A stretch of DNA of 64,000 nt from Planctomycetota bacterium (GCA_014584345.1 JACTNB010000035.1:124001-188000); one strand, 5' to 3'; shown: positions 45,938 to 56,612, counted from the stretch's first letter. The notes: generated by a model not told the origin, from the letters alone. Numbers and translations are program-made.

Positions 45938-47203
45938 ATGCATATTCCTGCCTGCCTGTTCTTCCGGTGTAACTTGCCGCGCCCCTGCCTGTGGATTGGC
46001 CTGTTGTTGATACCGCTTTGCTGTATCGCGGAAGGGCTGGGAGAGGACGTGTTCTTCTCCTTCCAGCGGAATACCGAGGCGGAGGAGCAATCCGTCCTGC
46101 TCTGGGACGATGCTCGCCCCCTCCCACGAAGCGTCGCGGCGGAACGCTTGCAACAGGTGGAATTTCGGGTGATCAAGCCTTACGAATACAACACGGATGG
46201 CTACCGCTTTCTGCATGGGGTGGCGCTGGTCTGGCACAAGGGAAAGTTGCTGGCATCCTTCGGGCATAACCGGGGAGGCGAGAATACCGATACCGAGGAA
46301 GCCCGCTATCGCGTCAGCGAAGATGGTGGTCGCAGTTGGAGCGATGTTCTTACCCTGGATGCGGGACCCGAACCAGGTGTGGGAATCAGTCATGGCGTGT
46401 TTCTGTCGCATGGGGAGACGTTGTGGGCTTTTCACGGTGCTTATTCCGGCATCATGCAGAATGTTCACACCCGAGCCTACACTCTGGACGAATCCACCAA
46501 TTCCTGGATTCCCCGGGGGGCCGTGATTGCCGAGGGGTTCTGGCCGATGAATCAGCCGATCCAAATGGAAGACGGGAACTGGATCATGCCTGGCATTCGC
46601 GTGGGAGGGGAGCATCCGTCGGCGGTTGCCATCAGCCGGGGCGAGGATTTCGCCCGCTGGGATCTCCGCGTGATTCCTCGCGATTCCAGCCTGGGAAAAA
46701 TGTGGGGGGAATCGGCGGTCATTGTATCTGGAAAGGAAATCTGGAATATCTCTCGTTATGGCGATGCGGCCCAGGCGTTGGTGGCGCATAGTCGGGATTA
46801 CGGTCGGAATTGGTCACCGCTGCGGGTTTCCAATTTATCGATGACCACTTCGAAGCCTTGCGCGGGCCTACTGAGCACAGGCCAGCGCTATCTGATTTCG
46901 ACGACCACGGCCGACTGCGGGAAGAGCCGAGCCCCACTGACGATTGCGTTAAGCCGTCCCGGTCAAATTCCGTTTTCGAAGGTGATGATTATTCGCCCGG
47001 CGGAATTTCCCGAAGGGCCGGGAGAATCGCATCCCCGTGCCGCGCTGGCGTATCCCTGCGCGATCGAACATGAGGGGAAACTGTACGTGGGATATTCCAA
47101 TAATGGAGGCAACCAGGGGCGTGTCGGCGTGGGGCGCGAACTCTGGAACAACAACAGCGCGGAACTGGCCATTATCCCTCTTGAACAACTGCGCGTTGAG
47201 TAG
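45938..47203 (+). CDS. BNR-repeat exo-alpha-sialidase-like protein
   Basis: This 421-residue exported protein has, after a signal peptide (about residues 1-35, PRPCLWIGLLLIPLCCIAEGLGEDV), a beta-propeller with Asp-box repeats: SEDGGRSWSD (SxDxGxxW) and HSRDYGRNWSP. Together with GVALVWHKGKLLASFGHNRGG these point to a sialidase/neuraminidase-like six-bladed propeller. The arginine triad of true sialidases cannot be confirmed by eye, so sugar-binding or another glycosidase is possible. The location after two sulfatases suggests cooperation in degrading sulfated, acidic glycans. The ATG is preceded by GGAG some bases upstream. Confidence 0.8.
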   Translation: MHIPACLFFRCNLPRPCLWIGLLLIPLCCIAEGLGEDVFFSFQRNTEAEEQSVLLWDDARPLPRSVAAERLQQVEFRVIKPYEYNTDGYRFLHGVALVWHKGKLLASFGHNRGGENTDTEEARYRVSEDGGRSWSDVLTLDAGPEPGVGISHGVFLSHGETLWAFHGAYSGIMQNVHTRAYTLDESTNSWIPRGAVIAEGFWPMNQPIQMEDGNWIMPGIRVGGEHPSAVAISRGEDFARWDLRVIPRDSSLGKMWGESAVIVSGKEIWNISRYGDAAQALVAHSRDYGRNWSPLRVSNLSMTTSKPCAGLLSTGQRYLISTTTADCGKSRAPLTIALSRPGQIPFSKVMIIRPAEFPEGPGESHPRAALAYPCAIEHEGKLYVGYSNNGGNQGRVGVGRELWNNNSAELAIIPLEQLRVE

Positions 47204-47218
47204 AGGGCATTGCGGCGG

Positions 47219-47251
47219 CAAAAAAAAGACACGGCAGGCGGACCTGCCGTG
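47219..47251 (-). terminator. Intrinsic terminator of the NtrC-type regulator
   Basis: CACGGCAGG (47230-47238) and CCTGCCGTG (47243-47251) form a perfect 9-bp stem; read on the minus strand it is followed by TC and eight T residues (47227-47220), 23 bases beyond the regulator's stop. Confidence 0.85.
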
Positions 47252-47273
47252 CGTGCGAACTGTCGGCGGTTTC

Positions 47274-48662
<1,389 letters not shown>

Positions 48663-48967
48663 GTGTGCTCTCGGCAGAAATGCGTAAAATAGGCGCGGTG
48701 CTTGGTGCACCCGTTGACAATGGTCGCATCTGGGGAAGTATGCGAAAAATCGGTCATCACCCGCATCGTTCGGATGATTGCTGAGAGCCTGCATCAAGGG
48801 GGTAATGAAACGTAGGTCACGCGATGCAGTCGGGCAACGCGCTGGCAGGGAATTGATGAATTTCAACAACCAGTTTGTCCCTGCAAGCCGCATTTTCGCC
48901 ATAATCGGACGGCAAAATCGCCTACCCGCGGCTTAGACGTCAAAAATGATTCAAGTTGATTTCCCAA

Positions 48968-49015
48968 GGGGACGTCCCCGTGAAATTTGTACCGCCTGGG
49001 GAATGTTGCTATAGT
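48968..49015 (+). promoter_or_regulatory. UspA promoter with upstream palindrome
   Basis: TTGTAC (48987-48992), a 17-base spacer and TATAGT (49010-49015) form a good promoter about 110 bases before the UspA gene. GGGGACGTCCCC (48968-48979), a perfect 12-bp palindrome, lies seven bases upstream of the -35 box and is a candidate activator or repressor site. The remainder of 48663-49121 holds no gene. Confidence 0.7.
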
Positions 49016-49121
49016 CCTCCCGCAAGATAGTTTAAGATGAGAGCGGGTATTTACTGGCCGATTCCAGGCCGGGTCCACCCCAGGAACAAATTATTTGTTA
49101 GCCGAGCAGCAGGAGCACAGC

Positions 49122-50075
49122 ATGATCTCGTTTTCACGTATTCTGGTCGGAGTAGATCTTTCCCACGCGGATCGTCTGGTCTCCGAGGAGTTGTCGGATC
49201 ATTGCGAGACGGCCGTTCAATGTGCCCTGAGGCTGGCCGAAGGGGGGAACTATCACGTCACCTTCATGGCTTCGATCGATATCTCCGAACAGGCGATGCA
49301 CCTGATCGAACTCCATGAATCCCCGGAAGTGACTCCCGTCGAGCGGGATGCCGGGCACGTGCTGCAGAAACTGGTGGACCGAGCGGAAGCCGTGGGCGTC
49401 AAGGCCGATTACGTCGTAGCCCTGGGGCCCAGCGCGGAATGCATTATTAAGCAGGTACTCCGGGGCGAGCATACGTTGCTGGTGATTGGCGCGCGTTCCT
49501 CGCAAAAATTGAGTCAGATTCTGTTCGGGCGAACCGCGACCAAGTTGTTGCGGAAATGTCCGGTTCCCGTGCTGGTGGCCAAACTCGGCCCCCATGAACA
49601 TCTCAATTCGATACTGGTGGCGGACGACTTCAGCGAGAATGGCGAACAACTGCTGGATGCCGGGGTGCAATTGGCTCGCATGTGCGAGGCTAAATTGCAC
49701 GTGGTGCATGTGCTCGAGGAAACGGACGATGCCAAGCTGGTCTCCAGTGGTATTCCCATCGAACAGATTTACCGCGTTCAGGAAACGCTGAAAGAGGGAG
49801 CCGCCGCGAAACTGGCCGAACGTCTTTCTCGAACCGATTATCGTACCCTCGTTCATGGGGCCATGGCCCATGTGGAATTCGGACGCCCCGAAGCCGTCAT
49901 TCTGGAAAAACTGCAGGAACACAATGTGGATCTGCTGATCACCGGAACGGTTGGTCGTACTGGTCTGGCCGCCCTGATGATGGGAAACACGGCCGAGCGC
50001 CTGATGAATATGGTGAATTGTTCGCTGTTGGCGATCAAGCCGGTCGATTTTGTTTGCCCCATCAAGGTGGATTGA
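49122..50075 (+). CDS. Tandem UspA-domain universal stress protein
   Basis: This cytoplasmic protein has two universal stress domains in 317 residues. Domain 1 spans about 1-150 (ILVGVDLSHADRL to LRKCPVPVLVAK) and domain 2 about 160-315 (NSILVADDFSENGEQLLDAGVQLARM to NCSLLAIKP). Domain 2 keeps the ATP-binding pattern G-x2-G-x9-G(N) in GTVGRTGLAALMMGN; in domain 1 the corresponding stretch GARSSQKLSQILFG is degenerate, so only one half may bind nucleotide. The ATG at 49122 has GGAG six bases upstream. It has its own promoter (48987-49015). Tandem UspA proteins in these bacteria usually respond to starvation or redox stress. Confidence 0.9.
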   Translation: MISFSRILVGVDLSHADRLVSEELSDHCETAVQCALRLAEGGNYHVTFMASIDISEQAMHLIELHESPEVTPVERDAGHVLQKLVDRAEAVGVKADYVVALGPSAECIIKQVLRGEHTLLVIGARSSQKLSQILFGRTATKLLRKCPVPVLVAKLGPHEHLNSILVADDFSENGEQLLDAGVQLARMCEAKLHVVHVLEETDDAKLVSSGIPIEQIYRVQETLKEGAAAKLAERLSRTDYRTLVHGAMAHVEFGRPEAVILEKLQEHNVDLLITGTVGRTGLAALMMGNTAERLMNMVNCSLLAIKPVDFVCPIKVD

Positions 50076-50396
50076 CCCGCACGGCGATCAGACCGTTTAC
50101 GAGGTCGTGGAGGATTTGAATTCGAAGGACACAGCCCCTGGGAGATTGTCCCCAGTTTTTTTTCGGGCTTGGAATTCGGGGGCCACTGGCTCTGCCGATC
50201 CCTGTTAAGTAATTCGTCAACATGGGGTTTCACTGGCAAAGTCAGTGGAACACCGCGTGTTCACCACGGAAATGGTACGCACAGCGTGCCCTATTCGAAA
50301 AAATTACGGCCTGGTGGTGATCGATATTTTTTAGGCGTCTGTCATCGCGGGCGAGATACCTGTGCGCTACGCCTGCCTGGCCGGAGGGGAAGTTCC
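50076..50396. other. Intergenic region with dispersed palindrome copy 3
   Basis: Related repeat GGTACGCACAGCGTGCC lies at 50274-50290 (unit 50272-50292). No gene or promoter is supported in the gap. Confidence 0.45.
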
Positions 50397-51920
50397 ATGT
50401 TGGTTTTGAATGGTAAATTCTGGCTGCTGTTGGACGCGCTGGCTTCGGTTCGTGCGCGGGGCAGGTCTCTTTCGCTGCTGTTGAGCCTGTTGCTGATTCT
50501 TTGCGTGTGTCTGCCTCGACAGACCCGGGCGGCCGGGAAACCGGCTCCGCCACACATCATCTTCGTCATGGCCGACGACATGGGCTGGGGTCAGACAGGC
50601 TACCGCGATCATCCGGTGTTGCGTACGCCGCATCTGGATGCCATGGCTGCCGCGGGGTTGCGGTTTGAACGGTTTTACGCGGGGTGTCCGGTCTGTTCGC
50701 CGACACGTGCCAGTGTACTCACGGGGCGTTCGCCCGATCGGACCGGCGTGTTGACGCATGGGTACGCGCTCCGTCCACAGGAAAAAACCATTGCCCAGGC
50801 GTTGCAAGCAGCGGGTTATGTTACCGGGCATTTCGGGAAATGGCATTTGAATGGCCTGAAGGGACCGGGTGTGCCAATTCTGGCGAACGATCCCTACCAT
50901 CCCGGTCGCTTCGGCTTCGGGGAATGGGTTTCGGTGACAAATTTTTTCGATGTCGACCCCCTGATGAGTCGACAGGGAGTCATTGAACAGTTTCGAGGGG
51001 ATTCCTCCGAGATCGTGGTGTCGGAAGCCATTGCTTTTCTGGATCGGCATCGAGCCCGCCAAAAACCGATGTTCGCGGTTCTTTGGTTCGGTACGCCCCA
51101 CAGTCCGTTCAAGGCGTTGCCGGACGACAGACAGCCCTTTGCGGAATTGAACGAGGCCTCCGCGGAGCATCACGGCGAACTGGTGGCCATGGATCGCAGT
51201 ATTGGCACGCTACGGGCCAAGCTGCGCGAGTTCGGACTGGCAGAACAGACACTGCTGGTGTTTTGCAGCGATAACGGGGGCTTGCCCGAAATCAAGCCCG
51301 ATACCGTGGGAGGCCTGCGCGGTAATAAGGGAACCATCTATGAAGGGGGGCTGCGCGTGCCGGGCATTATCGAATGGCCCGGCGTAATCACTCCGCGGAT
51401 CACGCATTTTCCCGCCTGTACGATGGACTTGTTTCCCACCGTGGCGGATTTGCTGGGTTTGCCCGCGGATGTATTCGTGCAACCGCTGGATGGCATCAGT
51501 CTGTTGCCCTTGTTCGAGCGCGAACTGGATCAGCGTGATCAAGCGATTCCGTTTCGTTTCGGCGCAAAGGCGGCACTAGTCGAGAATGACTACAAAATTC
51601 TGACAAACGACCTGCGCAAGGGAGAATTTGAATTGTACCATCTTGGGGAGGATGCCGCGGAAAGTCGCAATCTGAGGGCTTCCCAGCCCGAGCGTTTCGC
51701 GCGGATGAAGCACCAGCTATTGGAGTGGAACCAGGGGGTGGATGCCAGTTTTTCGGGCCTGGATTATCCCGAGCGGGAAGTCACCCCGCCCGATCCGAAA
51801 TCGCTGTTTTGGTTCGAGGTGGAGGCGTATCAATCGTATCTGCCCGAATGGAAGGAGCGATGGGAATATCGGACCTACATCGAACGTGTCACCCGGCAAA
51901 CGCGGCAGCAGGGGCGGTAA
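50397..51920 (+). CDS. Secreted sulfatase (3)
   Basis: This sulfatase has 507 residues from the ATG at 50397, which is preceded by GGAGGGGAAG. A long hydrophobic export segment (about residues 27-45, LSLLLSLLLILCVCLP) leads into IIFVMADDMGWGQTGY (metal ligands). The formylglycine site is C100 in CSPTR, followed by ASVLTGRSPDRTG. GHFGKWHLNGLKGPG and VFCSDNGGLPE are family signatures. The open frame extends to 50169 but without signal or ribosome site. It is followed immediately, with no gap, by sulfatase 4, so the two are in one operon. Substrate unknown. Confidence 0.92.
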   Translation: MLVLNGKFWLLLDALASVRARGRSLSLLLSLLLILCVCLPRQTRAAGKPAPPHIIFVMADDMGWGQTGYRDHPVLRTPHLDAMAAAGLRFERFYAGCPVCSPTRASVLTGRSPDRTGVLTHGYALRPQEKTIAQALQAAGYVTGHFGKWHLNGLKGPGVPILANDPYHPGRFGFGEWVSVTNFFDVDPLMSRQGVIEQFRGDSSEIVVSEAIAFLDRHRARQKPMFAVLWFGTPHSPFKALPDDRQPFAELNEASAEHHGELVAMDRSIGTLRAKLREFGLAEQTLLVFCSDNGGLPEIKPDTVGGLRGNKGTIYEGGLRVPGIIEWPGVITPRITHFPACTMDLFPTVADLLGLPADVFVQPLDGISLLPLFERELDQRDQAIPFRFGAKAALVENDYKILTNDLRKGEFELYHLGEDAAESRNLRASQPERFARMKHQLLEWNQGVDASFSGLDYPEREVTPPDPKSLFWFEVEAYQSYLPEWKERWEYRTYIERVTRQTRQQGR

Positions 51921-53360
51921 ATGAATAGGTCTCGTGCATTGCGAATTATACTATGGGGCCTCTGCCCGTTACTGTTGGAGTGGTCTTGCGAAGCTGCCGT
52001 CGAGCGGCCCCACGTACTGTTCATTGCCATCGATGATTTGCGCAACGATGTCGCCGCACTGGGGTGTGAACATGCGCGGACCCCCGCCCTGGACAAGTTT
52101 GCCGGTACGGCTCGCATCTTTAATCATCACTACGTGCAGGTGCCTACCTGCGGGGCCTCGCGATGTGCGTTAATGCGAGGCCGCTATCCCAGCGTGGCTT
52201 CCCAGTTGGGGAACAACGGCATCAGGCAGACCCATGGCGACTGGGGGAAGGAAAGTTTGCCTGTGGTGTTTCGTCAGCATGGATATCGCACGCTGGCGTT
52301 GGGGAAAATCACGCATTACCCCGGCGGCTTGACGGGCAAGGACTGGGCGGAAGGTCCGGAAGAACTGCCCGGTGCCTGGGATCGCTGCTGGATTCCCGAT
52401 TGCCCCTGGAAATCGCCTCAGGCTCTTATGCACGGGTATGCGAATGGCCAGCCCCGCGTTCCGGGAATGTCGCCTCCCTGGGAAGCCGCCGAGGGAACTG
52501 ATGACGCCTACCCTGATGCCTGGGTCGCCCGCGAGGCGATTCGAACGTTGCAGGAGTTGACTCAACAGGAGCAACCCTGGTTCTTTAGCGTCGGTTTCTT
52601 CAAGCCACACTTGCCATTTGCCGCCCCGCGAAAGTGGCATGATCTGCATGCCGAGGGTATTCCCGCTCTCGCGCCGCTGGTGGCACGCAAGCCGAATTGG
52701 CCTTCCGGCTGGCATGCGAGTGGCGAATTTCGCGGTAACTATGGGCATCCCCAGGGACAAGATCCCGAAACCGACGAGGCGTACGCCGGTCGGTTACGCC
52801 GCGCCTATGCGGCTTGCATCAGCTACATGGATGCCCAACTTGGGCAGGTTCTGGAGGCCCTGGACCAGAGTGGTGTCGGCCCGAAGACCATTGTCATTAT
52901 CTGGAGTGACCACGGGTTTCTGCTCGGCGAACACGCCATCTGGGGCAAGCATTGCCTGTACGAACAGGCGCTGCGATCCCCCTTGATGATTCGCACCCCC
53001 GGCCTGCAGCACCCCGGCGAAACCTGTGCGGCGACAGTCGAAACAATCGATCTGTTCCCGACGCTGGTCGATCTATGCGAGCTGACGGCTCCCGCCAGTC
53101 TGGATGGTCTCAGTTTGCGGCCGTATCTGGTCGATCCCGCAAAGCCTTCCTTGAAGCCGGCGCGGGGGTTCTGGACGGGCGGGCGGCAAACGGTGCGCGA
53201 TGATCGCTGGAGACTGATCGTACATCCTGCCTCGCGGAAGTCTGGTGCTTATGTCGAACTGTTCGATTATCGGAACGATCCTGAAGAAACCCGCAACCAC
53301 GCGGCAGACCTGCCAGAGGTGGTGTCGCGGCTCCAAGCCCAGCTCCGGGCAGCCCCCTGA
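51921..53360 (+). CDS. Secreted sulfatase (4), iduronate-2-sulfatase-like
   Basis: This 479-residue sulfatase starts directly after the stop of sulfatase 3. A signal peptide covers about residues 1-26 (RIILWGLCPLLLEWSCEAA). The active site C77 lies in CGASR, an accepted C-x-P/A-x-R variant. VLFIAIDDLRNDVAALGCEHARTPALDKFA, KITHYPG and FFSVGFFKPHLPFAAPRKW resemble iduronate-2-sulfatase-type enzymes (S1_7-like); VIIWSDHGFLLGEHAIWGKHCLYEQALRSPLMI is strongly family-like. The match to iduronate sulfatase is a pattern inference. It closes the sulfatase block. Confidence 0.92.
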   Translation: MNRSRALRIILWGLCPLLLEWSCEAAVERPHVLFIAIDDLRNDVAALGCEHARTPALDKFAGTARIFNHHYVQVPTCGASRCALMRGRYPSVASQLGNNGIRQTHGDWGKESLPVVFRQHGYRTLALGKITHYPGGLTGKDWAEGPEELPGAWDRCWIPDCPWKSPQALMHGYANGQPRVPGMSPPWEAAEGTDDAYPDAWVAREAIRTLQELTQQEQPWFFSVGFFKPHLPFAAPRKWHDLHAEGIPALAPLVARKPNWPSGWHASGEFRGNYGHPQGQDPETDEAYAGRLRRAYAACISYMDAQLGQVLEALDQSGVGPKTIVIIWSDHGFLLGEHAIWGKHCLYEQALRSPLMIRTPGLQHPGETCAATVETIDLFPTLVDLCELTAPASLDGLSLRPYLVDPAKPSLKPARGFWTGGRQTVRDDRWRLIVHPASRKSGAYVELFDYRNDPEETRNHAADLPEVVSRLQAQLRAAP

Positions 53361-53410
53361 ACGGGTTTCATGCCACTTTCATACCACCACCGGGTGCATT
53401 GACCCATGGT

Positions 53411-53950
53411 TCAAGCGACTTGGTCGATGTACTGCCGAAAGTGTTCGATGCCTGGCGTGGGCAGGTCTGCGACCTTGGCCAAATCGTCCCAGTGGCGCAG
53501 GCGGACGGCCTCTTCCCAGTACGGTTGGTTGCGGAACTTTTCGAGTTCCTCGACCGACATGGTTCCCCCCTGCAACGCCAGACTAATCCGAGAGGGTTCG
53601 GAAAGTTGGTTTTCGTAGTTTTCGTCCACGGTGCAAAGATAGCGTTTGGCCGCCACATGCAGTCGCACGGGCTCGGAGACACGGGGATCAAAATGCCGAT
53701 TCAGGAAGGCGTAGCCGCTGTTTTCGTGTTTATCGTCTATCCCCTGATCGGGCGCGTCGTCTGGGAGTTCGTGCAGGAGATGCCCGATATCGTGCAGTAA
53801 GGCAGCCACGATCAAGGAGGCAGGGGCACCGCTCTGTTCCGCCAGGAAACCACATTGCAGTGCATGCTCCCGTTGCGTAACGGCTTCGTGGCCGTATTGG
53901 GAATCTCCCCGTTCGGCAAACAATTCGAGGATTTGATCGGCACGCGACAT
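53411..53950 (-). CDS. PhnZ-like HD-domain oxygenase
   Basis: This 179-residue HD-domain protein resembles the mixed-valent diiron oxygenase PhnZ, which cleaves hydroxy-aminoethylphosphonate and releases phosphate. Visible features are the Tyr-Gly-x-Glu opening in SQYGHEAVTQREHALQ (Glu and Tyr act in PhnZ gating), the HD metal motif in ALLHDIGHLLHE, HENSGYAFLNRHF, and the C-terminal metal Asp region in LRHWDDLAKV. The start ATG at 53950 fits the family N-terminus (the frame extends to 54013). Orientation is opposite to the sulfatases and divergent from the phosphate transporter. The dioxygenase partner PhnY is not visible, so whether it acts on phosphonates or a related compound is open. Confidence 0.78.
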   Translation of the reverse strand: MSRADQILELFAERGDSQYGHEAVTQREHALQCGFLAEQSGAPASLIVAALLHDIGHLLHELPDDAPDQGIDDKHENSGYAFLNRHFDPRVSEPVRLHVAAKRYLCTVDENYENQLSEPSRISLALQGGTMSVEELEKFRNQPYWEEAVRLRHWDDLAKVADLPTPGIEHFRQYIDQVA

Positions 53951-54013
53951 TTCGAGGACACTCCGGTTGGAAGGGGCAGCAATTACTTGGAGCCAGTTAA
54001 TGTTGTGCGACAA

Positions 54014-54350
54014 GAATGACGCCTATGGCCGACTCGTCGCATCTTTTTTTCGTATTGCACAGTTTATCGCGTGTTGCCTTTAACGGCAGATCCGTGGACA
54101 ATCCAGGCTTGGAATTCACGGAATTCTCATATCTGTTGAACAGGGGAAAGCACGGCAGGTTACCCGAGCGTTGAGGGCCGCACGATTGCAATAATCCGCA
54201 TCAGCCGGGGGTTTGCTCTCTCGTTTGGAATCTCGGGGTTGGATTCCCTGGCGGGATTGGCGTAAATTTAAGGTATGGACACGGTTTGACACCGGATATG
54301 TAGTCACCGGATGCGTTGTCACCGGATGTGGCAGATCGGCAGGGCGGATC
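54014..54350. other. Divergent region with 15-bp tandem repeats
   Basis: Three 15-bp units (54288-54302, 54303-54317, 54318-54332; core CACCGGAT) lie 18 bases before the transporter start. They could bind a regulator or be a simple repeat. Nothing else was recognised. Confidence 0.45.
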
Positions 54351-56045
54351 ATGAACGTTCTCTTCGTCGTCCTGGGGGGTGTCGGTTTTTTTCTCCTGGG
54401 GATGAATCTGCTCACGGAAGGCTTGAAAAACCTGGCCGGAGATTCGTTGCGTCGTGCCTTAATCCGCTTCACGGGGACTCCCGGGAAAGCGTTTGTCTCT
54501 GGGACACTGGCAACGCTGCTGGTACAGTCATCGAGTGCCACGACGATTGCGGTCATCGGTTTCGTGAGCGCGGGTCTGCTGAGTTTTCCGCAGGCATTGG
54601 GGGTGATCTTCGGCGCCAGCCTGGGCACGACGGGCACCAGTTGGCTTGTGGCCTGGGTGGGGTTGAAATTCAAGATGGGGCTGTATGCCCTGCCTTTGAT
54701 CGGCCTGGGGGCGTTCCTTCGATTGCTGGGCCGCCGTTCCTGGCGGGAGCTGGGGGGGATACTGGCCGGTTTTGCCCTGATCTTTATCGGTATCGATACC
54801 CTGCAACAGGGCATGCAGGTGCTGGCAGGCCGGGTCAATCTGGCGGAATTGCCCGCGCACGGATTGGTGGCACATTTCACGGTGGTGCTGATGGGGATCC
54901 TGTTGACGGTGATCATGCAGTCCTCCAGTGCTGCGATTGCGACCACGTTGACTGCCTTGTCGGTGCATGCCATCAATTTTGAACAGGCCAGTTCGCTGGT
55001 GATCGGGGCTGCCATTGGCACAACCGTGACCGGGGCGTTGGCTGCCATCGGTGCCGGCGTGCCTGCTCGGCGCACCGCGCTGGCGCATATCCTGTTCAAC
55101 CTGACGACTGGTATCATCGCATTGTTGCTGCTGCCGCTGTTTCTGGCGGGACTCGAGCAGATTCGCCTGGTCTGGGGCTGGAAGGACGAGACCATCAGCC
55201 TGGCGGCGTTTCATACCGGGTTCATCGCGCTGGGGGTGATTCTGTTTCTGCCCCTGGTCAATCGATTTTCGCGCATGATCGAAACCCTTGTTCCCGATAC
55301 GGGCCCCAGTCTGACTCGTCACCTCGACCGTACCTTGCAGGCAACACCCGCTGTGGCATTGGAGGCGACCCGCATGGCCTTGCGCGAAACTCTCCTGGAA
55401 ATGATCCGTTGTCTCTCCACCGGGTTGATGTTGGGACGCTGGAGTCCTCAAAGGGAAGATATCGAAGCGGCAATTCGCCAAATTCAGGAGTTTCTGGACC
55501 GTCTTCACGCGCATCCGGACGATTTGGTCCTCACCCGTTCACGCTGGGAGCAGGTGCATGCGGTGGATCATTTGTGGCGGCTCTCCACGCGACTGAAACC
55601 GGGGCTATCGGTTCGCCCATTTCTCGCGCAGGACCGCATCGGCAAGCCCGCCGAGGCCTGCCAGGAACTGCTGAGGCTAGCAGACGCGTGTTTGTGCGGC
55701 ACCGCCGATTCGGGCTGGCCTGCACGGATGCAATCGCTGTCGCAGGAAATAGCCATAATTCGAGCAGAAGAACGTAAACGTATCATCGAAGAGACGGCAC
55801 GTGGTATGCTCGGCCCCGCGGAGGCTTTGCACCTGTTGGACGCGCATCGTTGGCTGGATCGGGTTGGTCACCACGTCTGGCGCGCCTGCGTGTACCTCTC
55901 CGAAGGGCAATTGCGGCAGGAGGAGGCAGGGACGCAAAACACACCATCGAACCCCGAACCCACGGAATCGGCTTTACAGAACGCGCAAGAGTCTCCCGGA
56001 AATAACGAGTGTGCTGTCGATGCTAGTGAAAAGCCGGTCCCCTGA
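54351..56045 (+). CDS. Na/Pi-cotransporter with PhoU-like C-terminal domain
   Basis: This is an inner-membrane sodium/phosphate symporter of the NptA/PNaS type, 564 residues from the ATG at 54351. Membrane part (~1-330): two inverted Na/Pi repeats, each with the QSSS motif (LLVQSSSATTIAVIGF and VIMQSSSAAIATTLTA), plus helices FLLGMNLLTEGLKNLAG and IALLLLPLFLAGLEQI. The C-terminal ~220 residues are helical and PhoU-like (VALEATRMALRETLLEMIRCLS), as in many bacterial NptA proteins, and end in a disordered, Pro/Asn-rich tail. The frame could start at 54213, but the ATG at 54351 begins the first helix properly. Divergent from the PhnZ-like gene, which suggests shared phosphate control; this is inference. 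Confidence 0.9.
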   Translation: MNVLFVVLGGVGFFLLGMNLLTEGLKNLAGDSLRRALIRFTGTPGKAFVSGTLATLLVQSSSATTIAVIGFVSAGLLSFPQALGVIFGASLGTTGTSWLVAWVGLKFKMGLYALPLIGLGAFLRLLGRRSWRELGGILAGFALIFIGIDTLQQGMQVLAGRVNLAELPAHGLVAHFTVVLMGILLTVIMQSSSAAIATTLTALSVHAINFEQASSLVIGAAIGTTVTGALAAIGAGVPARRTALAHILFNLTTGIIALLLLPLFLAGLEQIRLVWGWKDETISLAAFHTGFIALGVILFLPLVNRFSRMIETLVPDTGPSLTRHLDRTLQATPAVALEATRMALRETLLEMIRCLSTGLMLGRWSPQREDIEAAIRQIQEFLDRLHAHPDDLVLTRSRWEQVHAVDHLWRLSTRLKPGLSVRPFLAQDRIGKPAEACQELLRLADACLCGTADSGWPARMQSLSQEIAIIRAEERKRIIEETARGMLGPAEALHLLDAHRWLDRVGHHVWRACVYLSEGQLRQEEAGTQNTPSNPEPTESALQNAQESPGNNECAVDASEKPVP

Positions 56046-56240
56046 CGCGGCCCTCCGTTTGCTGTTCGACAAGAGTTGACTGCCGGTCGTTCAGCCTGTA
56101 AACATCCCTGTGGAGAGTCGCGAAGGGTCGCGTAACCTGCGAAAAAATTCACAGCCTGGTAACGGAAGGAGTTCTTCACGGACTTCGCCAGTTCTCGCGG
56201 GCGACAACAAAAATATGCATAAGGAACGAGGTAGCTCAGC

Positions 56241-56612
56241 ATGGCAAAACAAGTGCTCAGTGTTGGCCAGTGTCTACCGGACGACGGCTCGCTGCTGCGG
56301 TTTCTTACCCGCCATTTCGAAGTGCAACTGGTACGCTCCCCGGACAAGGAAGACGCACTGGCTCGCATACGCTCCCAGCATTTCGATTTGATCCTGGTCA
56401 ATCGAAAACTCGATGCCGATTACAGCGAAGGCCTGGAGGTGATCAAGTCCATTCAAGCGGATCCCGATATCAATACCACCCCCGTGATGCTCGTTTCGAA
56501 TTATCCCGATGCCCAGGATAAAGCCGTCTTGGCCGGGGCGGTACCAGGCTTCGGGAAACTGGAAATGAACAGTCCCGAGGTTATCGAACGACTGCGGAAA
56601 TATCTGGGGTAG
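56241..56612 (+). CDS. Single-domain pseudo-receiver (response-regulator fold)
   Basis: This 123-residue protein has the CheY-like alternation (VLSVGQCLPDDGSLLRFLTRHF; FDLILVNRKLDADYSEGLEVI; PVMLVSNYPDAQDKAVLAGAVPGFGKLE). The phospho-acceptor position after the third strand is Asn (N54 in ILVNRKL) instead of Asp. The other acidic pair is reduced, although Ser and Lys positions remain (LVSN, FGKLE). It probably cannot be phosphorylated normally and may act by protein contact. AACGGAAGGAG lies ~75 bases upstream and a nearer weak GAGG site precedes the ATG. It stands alone between the transporter and hemE. Confidence 0.8.
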   Translation: MAKQVLSVGQCLPDDGSLLRFLTRHFEVQLVRSPDKEDALARIRSQHFDLILVNRKLDADYSEGLEVIKSIQADPDINTTPVMLVSNYPDAQDKAVLAGAVPGFGKLEMNSPEVIERLRKYLG

